A stretch of DNA of 64,000 nt from Cyclina sinensis (lineage: Eukaryota > Mollusca > Bivalvia > Venerida > Veneridae). The notes below the pieces were generated by a model. The model did not search any database. It was not told the origin of the DNA and was given only the letters and a program-made list of their open reading frames with translations. Of this stretch, positions 1 through 11,956 are shown in pieces (the first letter of the stretch is position 1; each line of letters begins with the position of its first letter). The position numbers were made by a program, and so were the translations under genes. The DNA lies in NCBI GenBank assembly GCA_012932295.1, contig JAAONU010000013.1, forward strand, positions 38,702,627 through 38,766,626, given 5' to 3'.

Positions 1-953
1 ACTTGAATAGTGACAATGACTCTCTCTGGCATAACTGCACTTTTACTTTTAACATCTTGACACCACTAACATTAATGTATAGTAATGAGAATTGCTGCTT
101 ATGAATGCTTTGTGCTTCTGATCTTCAAGCATGCATTTTGTCTGTAACATCTTTCCTGTCTATCAAACCTGCGTACTACTGTTTTTCTTGAATGAAATGT
201 GAGGAACTTTGCCTTTAAAAGAGACAAGAATGCAGAACACTCCTTTACTGGAAAAATGTTACAAAACATGCAGGCTAGCAATTAAAAAATATCTCCTGAA
301 TCTTCCTGATGAAGAATGTTGCAAGTAGGGTGTGTTGTGGCTTTTTTCCCCCTTGTCACTTCAAAATCTGTATACTCAGAGGAGAAAATTAATATTGACT
401 GAAAACTCAAATGACATTTTAAATACATTTTGCTGGAATAATTACTTATTGATTTTAGCATTTTCAAGACACTTGCTTGCAGAGATTTGCTATCAGCAGG
501 GTAGGTGTGTTATTAAAGAAGCAAGTTAATGTGTATATCTTGAATTTAGTCACGGCATGTTTATATTTTGCTATGTTACATTTAAAGACATTTTGTGTTT
601 GATAATATAGTGTTTGGTTGTCTGAAAATTGTTAATTGATGTCTAAGCAACAAGCGAGTTCTGCTCTAGAAATAATGTAAAACAGTCAGAAAATTCATGA
701 TTAAAATGCTTGTCTTTATCACTTGACTTGTGTACATGAAGAGATACAGACAGTTGGGTATCTTTCTGAAAAAAAAATGACATGACTAAGTCTTGTAATT
801 TTTGGAACAAAAAAAAATAAGTGGCTGTAAAACAATCATCCAAGGGAGAGAATTATGTAAGGTAAAATGTCTGCAGCTTTGGTACCAGATAATGGTACCT
901 TTCAAACTGAAAGAAGTCACCATTATCTCCATCTCAGAGACTTAAAGCTTCAA
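1..953. other. Gene-free AT-rich sequence
   Basis: I see no exon with splice signals and no recognisable protein similarity here. The short open frames in this stretch have low-complexity composition. A small palindrome with GGTACC at both ends sits near 881-899. It could be intergenic or part of an intron of a gene whose exons lie outside the window. Confidence 0.5.
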
Positions 954-1245
954 ACAAGATGGCCATGATGGTCTTATATTGCTCACCCAAAGACCAAATA
1001 TAATGGTTAAATGTTATCTGTTCTTCAGAGAAAAGACTATTAATTAGTGTTCTGCCCATGTAACTTATTTTCAAATTTGAGCCAACATGACTCAGTTTCA
1101 GGTGCTCCTAGAGATCATTTAGAAAAAACATAATCTCAAGATTGTTCTTAAGGTTTTACACTGATCAGATGGGTGACTTGCTTTCTAATCTTGACCTTAT
1201 CCTGGAGATCATCAGTGGGCAGAAAAGACTTTAACAGAAAACAAA
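954..1245 (+). repeat. Fragment of a pearl/Helentron-like element, 5' end
   Basis: The stretch begins with ACAAGATGGCCATGATGG and then GCTCACC, the same 5' head seen in the complete element at 2024. The matching 3' hairpin and ACGG microsatellite are missing, so this is a truncated or decayed copy. The right limit is approximate. Confidence 0.5.
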
Positions 1246-2023
1246 CAAAAAACTATGAACTAGCTCCAAATGTCACTAGTACAGCTATCAATATTGGAAC
1301 AGTTGCTAAGAATTTAATCCTCTAAAAGTCAAACTTTCGAGCAACATATGTCACCTGCAGGCAGATATATTAGAAAACCAAATACCATGTATTCTAATTA
1401 ATCAGATATTAGCCAGACAAGGAAATATTACAAAGGGCAATTAATAAATAATTCAGACAGACACTAAAGATGGTTCTGGCAAAGGCACTTCTATATTATA
1501 TTCTCAACAGATGTATGTATGAAGTGTTACCTTAAATGCTGGTTTCAATAAACACAGTAAGAAGCCAAACATATATATTACTATTTTTTTTTGAAGTTGA
1601 AAGACTTATGAAAAGGAATAAACCCCCTTAATGTCGTTTTGACCTACTGGTATCAAAGTAATTTCTGATGGCTGATATTGAGTATTCTACAAAAGGTGGT
1701 ATTATTATATCCTGTAGTTCTCTACTTATAGTCAGGGATTGATTAAATAATGTTATTTTATATAGAAACCTCACAAAAAACATTAATATAGAAATGCCAA
1801 GTTAAATTTTGTCAAGCTAAACATAAATCTTTCCAAGAAATTTAATGTAAAACATCTGGAAAACTGCTTTGTAAAATATCTATTCATAGGTGATTCACAT
1901 TCCCTTTGTGACAAAACAGGACTTGTAATTCTAGGAAAAATGGCTTTATTTAGTTTACTATTTCATTACAGATCTTCACAATCAAAAAGGGAAACCTTTT
2001 ACATTACATACATAAAATTCATT
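1246..2023. other. Gene-free AT-rich sequence
   Basis: No coding exon, RNA gene or clear repeat structure is visible in this AT-rich stretch. Confidence 0.4.
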
Positions 2024-3538
2024 AACAAGAGGGCCATGATGGCCCTGGATCGCTCACCTGAGTACTTTGGCTGTAGGTTTGTTGTTAAGCAGTATTTCAT
2101 GTTTTAATTGAAAATATGTAAGTGCCTACAAACCAAATATGTAAAATATCAGTCAATAAATAAAGGCTCTATGACAGAAAGTAGAAATATCTATTATAAG
2201 CTATGGTGACCTTGACCTTGACCCAGTGACCTCAAACCCTACCCATGGGTAGAGGTCCATGCAAGGAACCTCTATACTAAATATCAAAGATATTGGTCTA
2301 TAAATGAAGGCTCTATGAGGTACAGTAGATAAATCTACTTTTAGCCTCCGTGACCTTTAACCTAATCCAATAGTTTGAAAAAGCTTGATAAAGCTTGCTT
2401 CATGCCAAATTTTAAAATTATAGGTCTTGTGGTTTCAGACAAGAAGATTTTTAAAGATTTTCTTCTATATTGTTATTTAAAACTTGTGACCCCTCGGGCG
2501 GGGCCAATAGTGACCCCAGGGACATTTTTCTACCAAACTTGGTAGAGGTCCACTAGACAATGCTACACACCAAATATCTAAGCTCTATAACTTACGGTTT
2601 CTGACAAGAAGTTTTTTTAGATTTTCTTATATAACTCTATGTAAAACTAGTGGCCCCTGGGGCGGGGCCATTTTTGACTCAGAGGCCAGGACTTGAACAA
2701 GCTTGGTAGAGGTCCACTAGACAATGCTACACACCAAATATCTAAGCTCTGTAACTTACAGTTTCTGATAAGAAGATTTTTTAAAGATTTTCCTATATAA
2801 CTCTATGTAAAACAAGTGACCCCCGGGCCGGGGCCATTTTTGACCCAGAGGCCAGGATTTGAACAAACTTGGTAGAGGTCCACTAGACAATGCTACATAC
2901 CAAATATCTTAACTGTAGGCCTTCTTATTTCTGACAAGAAGATTTTTTAGTTTTTCCTATATAACTCTATGTAAAACAAGTGACCCCCGGGGCGGGGCCA
3001 TTTTTGACCCAGAGGCCAGGATTTGAACAAACTTGGTAGAGGTCCACTAGACAATGCTACATACCAAATATCTTAACTCTAGGCCTTGCGGTTTCTGACA
3101 AGAAGATTTTCAAGTTTTCCCTATATAACTCTATGTAAAATCAACTGACCCCTAGGGTGGGGTCAGTTTTGTCCCCAGGAACATAATTTGAACAAACTTG
3201 GTAGAGGTCCACTAGATGATGCTTCAAACCAAATATCAAAGCTCCAGGCCTTGTGGTTTCGGGGAAGAAGATTTTTAAAGATCCAACTTATAAAATCTAT
3301 TTTTAGCTCCAGTGAACTAGAAATGCAATGGACCAGAACCATTTGAACAATCTTGGTAGAGCTTCATGCAAGGAACATCCCAGGCAAGTTTCATTAAATT
3401 TGCCCCATTGGTTTCAGAGGAGATGTCGTTTGAATGAAAAGTTGACGACGGACGGACGGACGGACTGACGGACGACGGACAAAGACCGATCAGAAAAGCT
3501 CACCCTGAGCACTTTGTGCTCAGGTGAGCTAAAAAAAA
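2024..3538 (+). mobile_element. Complete pearl/Helentron-like non-autonomous element
   Basis: The left end is ACAAG followed by the perfect palindrome AGGGCCATGATGGCCCT and then GCTCACCTGAGTAC. The interior holds five copies of a core about 165 bp long, anchored by CACTAGA at about 2551, 2715, 2881, 3045 and 3210. An ACGG-type microsatellite follows (3446-3480). The right end is a strong hairpin, GCTCACC(c)TGAGCAC, loop TTT, GTGCTCAGGTGAGC, then CTAA and an A-run. The left GCTCACCTGAG block is inverted relative to the right end. No open frame encodes a helicase or transposase. Tandem core plus microsatellite plus 3' hairpin is the published layout of bivalve pearl elements and Helentron-associated interspersed elements; that family assignment is my inference. 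Confidence 0.75.
3446..3480 (+). repeat. ACGG-type microsatellite inside the element
   Basis: Repeats of GACG/GACGG, one unit interrupted by GACTG, lie between the tandem core and the 3' hairpin of the surrounding element, which is the usual place for this tract in pearl-like elements. Confidence 0.75.
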
Positions 3539-4290
3539 CAACAACAACATTATTATGCTAGTCTTGTCTCCATGTTTTTTATATAATAAAAAGAAATATT
3601 TATTTGATAAGACATGTGGACATTTTAAAAATTAGAAAATCCTGACTAAACAAGTTTTCATTTTAAATCTATGATGCAAACTGCTTCTGTAATCTGTACC
3701 ATACTTCTCTGTTAAGTATGCTTACTCCATCTGAGGCCCCTACATAACTACTCTCCTGCGCATCAGTCGAATATTTCACTTTCTTACCTCTGCTAAAATT
3801 CTATTTTCAGAATGATATTTTAATTTTTAGACAGGGAAATCCACAGTTACTTTTCAGCCAAAAAGCGACTAGCCTATGTTAATGCCTGATAAATACGAGA
3901 TGTCCAAGTGCAACATGTCCAGCCCACTAGGTGTCAAAAGGACAAAAGTATTAAAAGTTGTTGAATTCATTTATGTGCAATAAAAATTTGGTGGAAATGT
4001 TGTTGGAGAATGAAGACAGAATGGTCTAGACATCTCTTAGACATCTCTAAGATCGAATATGTTCCTACTACATGAAAAAAAAAAACAATCAGCAGACACA
4101 AATTTCTATTTGATGGACATGCCATATTATATTATTTTTCAAACAATATCCCAACGTGAAAATACACTGTAGTGTGAATTTCCATTCCAGTGAAACAAAT
4201 GTAAACACATTAGATCACCTAAATTCACTTCAATTTTACTACACTTAAATGAAAAAGAATTTGTTTATGATGTAAACATCAAGTGAGGAA
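3539..4290. other. Gene-free AT-rich sequence
   Basis: Nothing beyond short A-runs and unstructured AT-rich sequence. No exon could be supported on either strand. Confidence 0.4.
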
Positions 4291-4832
4291 GTGTTACAAG
4301 TTACATGGCAGAAATGGTTTTCAATGTTAAGGTCACTGTGACCTTGACCTTTGACCTACTGACCCCAAAATCAATATGGGTCATTGACTCAATGTGTGCA
4401 ACTATTACATAAATTTTGAAGTCCCTATGACAAATAGTTGACGAGTTACAGAGTGTACATGATTCTAAACATTTAGGTCACTGTGACCTTGACCTTTCAC
4501 ATACTGATCCCAAAATGTAGATGGGTCATCCATTCAATGTGTGCAATAATGATATAATGTTTGAAGTCTCTATAACAAATGATTGTCAAGTTACAAGGTG
4601 AAAATGGTTTTCAATGTTAAGGTCTATGTGACCTTGACCTTTGAGCTACTGGCTCAAAAATCAATAGGGGTCATCCACTCAATGTGGGCAATAATCACAT
4701 GAAGGTAAAAGACTGTACCAAAGAGTACTCAAGTTATCCTCCAGAAACATAACTGCTAACGGATGGATGGACAGACGGATGGACCCACTGGACCATAACA
4801 TAATATGCCCTACTGTAATTTGGGCATATAAA
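4291..4832 (+). repeat. Three-unit 145-bp tandem array with receptor-like palindromes
   Basis: Three units start near 4320, 4465 and 4610. Each has a block of AGGTCA-type half-sites. Units one and two contain the perfect 15-mer AGGTCACTGTGACCT (4330-4344 and 4475-4489), followed by TTGACCTTTGACCT-like direct repeats; unit three is mutated to AGGTCTATGTGACCT. After the array come GGATGGATGGAC-type repeats and a terminal hairpin whose arms are ATGCCC and GGGCAT. This is another short non-autonomous element of the pearl-like type. No protein is encoded. Confidence 0.7.
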
Positions 4833-4854
4833 AAAAGGAAAATAATATTGAAAT

Positions 4855-6010
4855 TTATTAAGGCAGAGAGTTATGGTTCTTGCACAGTGTACACCGCCTC
4901 ACCAAGATCTATCTACTGACAAAAATTCTAGTCTGGCTTTTATAAATTAGGATCAATTGCCCTGACAAAATCTATAAATAAACGTGTCACTGTGACCTTG
5001 ACCTTCAAGCTAAGGATTTGGGTCTTGCCAGTGACACAAGATGAACTAATGTGCCAAGGTATTTAAGAATTTCATATAAACAGAGAAGTAATGGTGAAAT
5101 GTATATTATAAACAGTTTTATCCCTTAAGCTATCACTGGGACCTTGACCTTTGAGTTAAAAGCCTGGGTCTGGCATCATCAAGGTGACCAAAAGTGTCCA
5201 GGTATTAAAAAGTCCAATCTGACTGAAGTTCATGATCTCCCTACGGTTAGATCTGAAGACGACACATTTATTTCTGTCTTCTCGATAACCTGGAATTTCC
5301 ACTATTGTTATTTATATCCCAGCCAATGACACTGTAGCTTATGACGTGTCTCGATAGCTTACATGAACACATGGTGTGTTCAGACAGCGTGTACACTTAT
5401 CTAGCATAACAATGTTTGTTATCGGAAATGGAAAATGCTTATATATTTTGAAAAAATAATATCTGCACAAACATTAATTTCATTATTTGGAAGATCTTGA
5501 CGAATAAATTTACCTGAGTTCAGTGACAGTTTATACATGGCAGATAATTGTTTGGGATCCCAGCTATATAAATAGATTTTCACAAGTTGAACATTTACTT
5601 CCATGAGGGTGGAAGCGTTGCTCTGATTGGCTGATGGATAGGTCACGAGAAGGTGACCTCCTATTGGTCGTCCTCAGATCCTATTAGCAAAGCGATGTTA
5701 AGGATATGATTTTAATCAGATTGTAAAAAGTATTTTTATGCGGGGAGAAGTTATGATCTGGACAAGCAAGTCAGTCCTTACTTTTCACTTAAAGCTGTCA
5801 CTGCAACCTTGGCCTTTGATAAAAGTGAACTTGATTCTTGCATGCTTTATGCCGTCTCATTAAGGTGAACAGAAGTGTCACGGCAATTAAAAATTCTTAC
5901 ATACACGAAAAAGTTATGGCACGGGCGAGCAAATCTCAGATGGACGCAGGTACACACTAGTGCACACACATACACAAAACTCCACTGTTACAACTATATA
6001 GGGCTCACCA
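4855..6010 (+). repeat. Degenerate repeats with TGACCTTGACCT motifs
   Basis: Three diverged units share the order GTCACTGTGACCTTG, then a GGGTCTTGCC-like stretch, then GTGCCAAGGTATTTAAG or an equivalent (about 4985, 5130 and 5800). The open frames at 5144-5329 and 5875-6075 lie inside these units and have no protein similarity. An inverted pair AGGTCAC/GGTGACCT separated by GAGAA is at 5640-5659. The boundaries are approximate. Confidence 0.45.
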
Positions 6011-6797
6011 CAAGTGGCCTCAAAAAAAACCACATATTAAGAAGTCTTTACCATGTGTCTTTTATGGTTAAGTGAGTTAGACTAAAATATTTCAAAAAAT
6101 CATTTTGTGACAGATACTACTGGAATATCAGTAGTAGTTAAACACTGCTGAGTATCTTTTTTTTCATTCTGAATCCAAACTTTCTTGTTTATTCAGCATT
6201 GTACCAAATTTTCATGTAGGTCTCTTCGCTGGCAACCTTTATACTATGTTTGATAATAATAATCTTCTATTTATGTAAAACTAACTTGACCATAATGGAA
6301 GTTCTACACTGCAAAACCACAACCCTAAAAAAGAATGCCAATCTTAATGTACAGTATCTGCTCCCATATAAAATGAAATTACTTAAAGAAAATTGACTCA
6401 GGGCTGTAACATTATGTTGTTCCTCTGAATGGAACTTTTAAGCTGCCTTTTTTCAGTGTTGGGTTTTCTATCAATCTTACCCAAAATAATTGTATTTAAA
6501 AGGTTGTCACTTATCAGACTGGGTGAAATTCAGTAGATATTTGTGGAGTAACAGTTTATAAGGTCAAGCATAAATTTGTAGTCAAAAGCTTGTCGATTTT
6601 ATACAATTTTACACAATGTCTATGATGCTCTTCCAGACAGAAGAATGAATGTCCTAGAAAATAAATTGTCATTAGGTGGCTTGGTAATGAGCAAAAGTAA
6701 TGATTTTTGGCATCTTTATTCTGTTTGATTTATATCACTTTTCAAGAACTTGTCTGGTTATACCAAAGAGCACAATGTTGTAGCTAAAAGTACACTA
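6011..6797. other. Gene-free sequence
   Basis: No exon is supported. A short hairpin with arms CTACTG/CAGTAG lies near 6116-6135. The rest is AT-rich and unstructured. Confidence 0.4.
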
Positions 6798-8128
6798 CAC
6801 TGGGACCCCGTTATAGCGCTCTAGTTGGGGTCCAAGGTTTCAGACCGTGATATAAACGGGGTTCTGATATATAACGCGCCTACCGAGATCGTATAGTTGA
6901 CCTGTCGAATTTGCTAGTATTACCCCACCCACCAACATGTAACTGTATCATTATGTTAAAGTTCAAACATTCAAAAGAACCAAATTTGTTTGTTAACCAC
7001 TCAAGATACATTTTGTATCGAGAAAATTATTATTTGGTAAAATATTACCTGCTTTGTTTAAAAAAAACAGATAAAAATCGCATAAGAAAAATGTAAACAT
7101 ATGCAATTCCCGGGAAAACCGCGGCGTAAGCGTTACAAAATTTAAACCATGAAAATCGGTAAGTTACAATGTGTTACGCTGCACGTAACTCATTGTACCT
7201 ATTTTGATGTATCTACCCATCGTTCCTGTTTTCTCAGCTGAAGAATTCCGTCATCTTTCGCTGCACTGACTTGTGTCTCGCATCCATCCTGGCATCATGT
7301 ATAGATTTCTTACTGACTGAACTTTAGATATGGTGCCGCGCTTTAATGTTCTTTGCAGTCTTGTAATATCTTCGTGAGATACAACGAACTTTGTGCCGTT
7401 CGATAGAAAACAGATTTTCGGCTTGTGTTTGTTACTCAGTTCATCGATGTTTGCGCGTCAGAGCTTCGGATTTAAGGTTTTCATAACAGTTTTATACCTG
7501 ACTGATCATCTATCACAACAAACAAAGAAGTGGATTAACGCCAGACTTTACATGCTTTTCACACTTTTCCCGCCCTAGAGCGTCCTCATTACATGGTTAA
7601 TTGTACTTTGCTGACACATTAAACAAGCGTTATTATGGATACAGCACTTAAGATACGGTGCCGCGCTTTGAAGTTCTTTGCAGTCCTTTAATATCTTCAT
7701 GAGATACAACGAACTTTGTGCCGTTTGATAGAAAACGCAAGGTTTTTAAACAGATTTTCGGCTTGTGTTTGTTACTAAGTTCATCGATGTTTGCGCGTCA
7801 GAGCTTCGAATTTGAGGTTTTCATAACAGTTTGATACCTGACTGATCATCGATCACAACGAACAAAGAAGCGGATTAACGCCAGACTTTGCATGCTTTTC
7901 ACACTTTTCCCGCCCTAGAGCGTCCTAATTACATAGTTAATTGTACTTCGCTGACACATTAAACAAGCGTTGTTATTGATACAGCACGTAAGATATGCAT
8001 GTAAATTAATTATGGTAGGTGAAAAATAGTTTGTTTTTGTTTTTTTTGTTTTTTTTGGGAGCCATGACCCTTGAGCGTTATACTGAGGTTAGCGTTATAA
8101 CGGGGCGCGTAGTAACGGGGTCCGAGTG
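6798..8128. mobile_element. TA-flanked TIR DNA transposon, non-autonomous
   Basis: The left terminus reads CACTGGGACCCCGTTATAGC. The right terminus, read from the other strand, is CACTCGGACCCCGTTA, so the two are inverted repeats. Each is flanked outside by TA (6796-6797 and 8129-8130), the target duplication of Tc1/mariner/pogo-type elements. Subterminal blocks with ATAACG and GGGGTCC are also inverted. The element is 1,331 bp and has no transposase frame, so it depends on a partner. Its interior is made of a tandem duplication of about 330 bp. The superfamily call rests only on the TIR and the TA. Confidence 0.7.
7326..7990 (+). repeat. Internal tandem duplication, two units of about 330 bp
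   Basis: AGATA[T/C]GGTGCCGCGCTTT begins unit one at 7326 and unit two at 7661. The whole of each unit aligns, with scattered substitutions; unit two has a short extra segment ending in TTTTTAAACAG near 7738-7755. The open frame at 7393-7578 is part of unit one and is broken in unit two, so it is not a gene. Confidence 0.8.
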
Positions 8129-10635
8129 TACTTATTTTATACAATTTTTTGTAATTTTACATTCTTTACTATAAAATTACATCTCGCAGAAGGATACGAT
8201 GTTAGAAAAAAGTTTAGTGGAAGCCTCAGGAGTAAAACAATATGAAATATCCTAAAAGGACAAGTTCAAGCTAACTCAACTCTGCATGTTTCAGTGAAAT
8301 TGCTAGAAGAATACCAAGAGTTCGATCTCTTACTTCTTGCAAACAGGAAACAGTGAACAGGATTACCTCATTCATATATTAACATAATACCCTTTACACA
8401 CATTTCAAGATGTTATATTCTTATTCATTACTTCATCACAGACACTTCAATGCTAAATATCTCCTGCACATGTTACTCTTAGTTTCCGTGCCAAATCAGT
8501 TTTTGTATGGCTACATAATCAAAACCTAATTTCTATAAACGAAGAAAACACAAGATCATAAGCTGAAATACACTGTATGTATGAAAGCTTAAAGATTCAA
8601 AGAGCTTATTTCTCTTCTGACAGAAGCTTCCCATGGCACTGCAAAATTTATATCTGACTTTGAATATTATCAAAATAGATTTTCCAGGAGAATTTGTGCT
8701 TAAAACCACTGACTTTGAATACTGAACATTCCCAAGGCACTTTAAGTTTCTATTCTAAAACTTAAGTTTTCATTAATTTATCAATTCTCCTGCAACTATT
8801 CGATGAGATTACACTAGAAGAACAAGACTTCATATAGAGGATTGTTGTTTAAAGCCATGCTGAAAATACAGCAGTTATATTAAAATTTTTATCAAACTGA
8901 TGAAATATTGACTATAATGCAGGTTTACAATAAAAGCAGAGATACATGATAATTTCATCAGCATTAACCATCCTGAATCACTTTCTGCACTCCTCATACA
9001 GGTTTCAGTGTAATCAGGTGTTTGTTCCATGGAATTAATATGCCAATAATACAAGAAGCTGTAAAATACAGCATCCATCATGATGTGATAATTAACTAAC
9101 AGACAGAAATTCTGCATGAGGCATATTTACACATACTTAAGAATTTTTTTTCAGAAAGGTGGTGTCTTAAAATGCTTCTCATACTGTATACTTAATACAT
9201 AGGTATGTTTTACATCCTCAACAAGATGATTCTCTTTCAACTTACTCAAGATTATAATAAGAGGTAAACACAGGAGTGAACAACATGGCATTTTCTGTGG
9301 CTGTTCTTGAGACAAACCTTAACATGTATCTAAATTACAATAGGTTCTTTCTCTCATTTCTTTGACCTTTAACCTTTAGTTATCTGATGAACACACTGCA
9401 ACTAAACTACAACAGACTCTCTGAAAATTGTCGTTTAGCGTTCCTGATCGCTGTTTCCCTCTTCTTCACGTTTTGTACCTGAGTTTCAGTCAGAAATATT
9501 TTCTTTACAGACTGATCGATTTTCAGATTTTTTCAAGCCAAATGTCTGACAAATTGTTCAAAGTATCTGGAAGTCTTCTTTAACTGCATATTTAGATCCT
9601 TTATTCAAGCAACATAAAGTTTATGAGTCACCAAGGCCTTGACCTTTCACCAGAAGAGAAGGAAAAAAGAATCTTGTTTATCTGTTTATATCAGTCATGT
9701 TTTAAGAAATAGGAAAGTCAACAGGATGAATTTGCACCTACATACTGCCTTACATTACCTTTATTTACATTTACTGTCACTATCTATGTTTGGAGATGTT
9801 TAATCATTATATCTTACTGTTTTTATTCTTGGGTACAACGACACCGACTCCTGTCCTTTATAAAACTAGACAAGTCAATATAAGAAGATGATTAAACATT
9901 ATTTCAGCTCCCACATTTATTCAAAACCTCTCTTTCAAGGTAATGCATGTTCAGTTTATTGTGACATTGTAAATACTGGTAACAGCAAGGTAACTATGGG
10001 TAAATTGATTATTTAAATAACTTGGATAGCAAAAAGGCTGCATTTTGCATCCCATATCCTGGGCTCAATACTGCAAGAATAATTTATCACGTGTATCAGC
10101 CAGTTATACATTGATTATTCGTACATTTAAAAACTGATCAATACATTCATAAAGAATTTGATTATATTTTCAAGACTCACAAAACGACTCAAACAACAGA
10201 CTCACAAATGCTGAATGCTTCTGATTTCATTCTTGAAATTTCAATAGCTCAGTGCACAGGCTAATCATATATATTCTCAGGGAGGTCTCATAGTTCCATT
10301 CTCTGCCAAGAGCCCAAGACATACCAGTAAGCCTGCCCAAAATGACTCCAGCTGTAAGAGGGTACTGAATTTTTTCCCCTAGTTTTTTTTTACCTGTTCT
10401 GACTGTTTCTACAATGTATAGTAGTGTCTTAAGAATGATTAATAAAGGCTGGATTACACATGTGAACTGTTTCACAAATCCATCAAATAAGTATACACTT
10501 TTCATGAAAATATGAAATTATTTTACAAAATGTAATATAGAATTAATTTCATTAATTTTGTTGAACCTGTAGAAGTACATGTACAGCGTACTTCCTGGAT
10601 AAATTATTTTGCATAAACAGATGAAACCAGACTGA
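8129..10635. other. Gene-free sequence downstream of the zinc-finger gene
   Basis: About 2.5 kb with no splice-bounded coding block on either strand. The small minus-strand frames (8875-9117, 10227-10505) show no family similarity. Because the zinc-finger gene is transcribed toward this side, non-coding or further 3' exons cannot be ruled out. Confidence 0.4.
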
Positions 10636-10639
10636 AACA

Positions 10640-10862
10640 AGTGCTAGGTTCGAATGAATGCTATGCTCCAAGGGGGGCATTGACCTTTGACCCCATGACC
10701 TCTAAGTGGGTCTGGTGGATAGAGCTCATCAAGGTGCATGCACCTGTGAAGTTTGGAGGCTGTTGGTGGAAAGTCTTCCTTGTTATGGTCAAGTTTTGTG
10801 ACAAACAGAAACAAACAGACAGACAGAACAAAAACAATATGCCCCCTCTGTGGGCATAAAAA
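10640..10862 (+). repeat. Short hairpin-ended repeat
   Basis: The sequence opens with CCAAGGGGGGCATTGACC, carries an AGACAGACAGA microsatellite and closes with ATGCCCC-CTCTGT-GGGCAT, a hairpin also found at the end of the 4.3-4.8 kb element. It is a small member of the same class of non-autonomous repeats. The open frames on both strands here are by-products. Confidence 0.5.
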
Positions 10863-10885
10863 GAAAATATGCCTTCCATTTTTTG

Positions 10886-10893
10886 TTTATTTT
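10886..10893 (-). terminator. Possible polyadenylation signal for the zinc-finger gene
   Basis: AATAAA on the minus strand, about 345 nt beyond the stop at 11238. It is the first clear hexamer I found downstream; AT-rich sequence makes such matches common. Confidence 0.25.
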
Positions 10894-11237
10894 TCGGTCA
10901 TTTCTAATCACTTGCTTATTTAATGCACAAATAATAACAGTTAATGTAATGTTTCTGTGAAAGCTGAACCCTTAATAGAGAAGTAATTTAGATGACCTTA
11001 CGTTGCCGCCCCTCCTCCCTAAAAATACCCGCAGTCTACACACTTGGCAAAACCACACCCAAAATAAATCTGCTGAAAGTAGAGATAGCAACATTATTTA
11101 TGCCCCTTATTACGAACTATTAACCTTTCCTTAGCATTTTCTAGTACCGTTACCCTCAAGTTCATAAAACTCCTAAATCTGACATAGTTTAAACAACTAT
11201 GGTTAGCACGGTGGAGCATGGCATTATTTTCATATAT

Positions 11238-11956
11238 TTAACACAAGGAGTTAACATTTCTATAGTATACTGTACCTGGTTTCATGTCATCCCCAGAGTC
11301 ATCTTCACTTTGGAACTCATACATATCAGTCTTCTTGACCTTCTTATGCTCCCCCTTCTCATCTTCTAAATCATTGGTGGATGTTGTAGCTGACAGTCTG
11401 TTGTTACTGGAGTTCTGATTGGCTGAATCTGTGGTAGGACTTACACTGGTTTCTGATGGCACTGTTTTATCAACTAAATCTTTGTCACATTCTGACAAAT
11501 TTTCACTTGCTGTGCTTGTTTTCTGTTCTGGAGGTTTTACTGATGTTCTTATGACGTCATCTTTTTGATCAGTGCTATCTTCACTGTCTTCTTCAACATC
11601 TTCAATTTGTCCTTTGCTTATAAATGGTTCTGCAATACTGATTACTGCATCTGATGTAACAGTAAGTGTTTCTTTACCTTCTGATTTATTAATACTATCA
11701 GATGTTGTTCCATTTTTTGATACTGTATGGCCACCTGTCACCACTAGTTTTGGAATCGTGAGATCATTAGGTAAAAGTTCTGGATGTTTTTTCTTCATGT
11801 GAAATTTAATTGAATTTTTTTGCCTGCATGTATATTCACAGTGTTCACACTTCAGTGGCTTTTCGTCTGTGTGCATGAGGGTATGGACTTTCAATGCATC
11901 AGCTGTCCTGAATGCCTTTGTACATGTTACAAATGTACAAAAATGAGTTCGGTTAT
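11238..11956 (-). CDS. Zinc-finger gene, coding exon 2
   Basis: 719 nt after acceptor TTACAG. It starts in phase with exon 1 and encodes two more fingers (HFCTFVTC..., LKCEHC...), then about 170 residues rich in S, T, D and E, ending in TAA at 11238. The continuation of the finger array across the junction confirms the splice. Confidence 0.82.
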
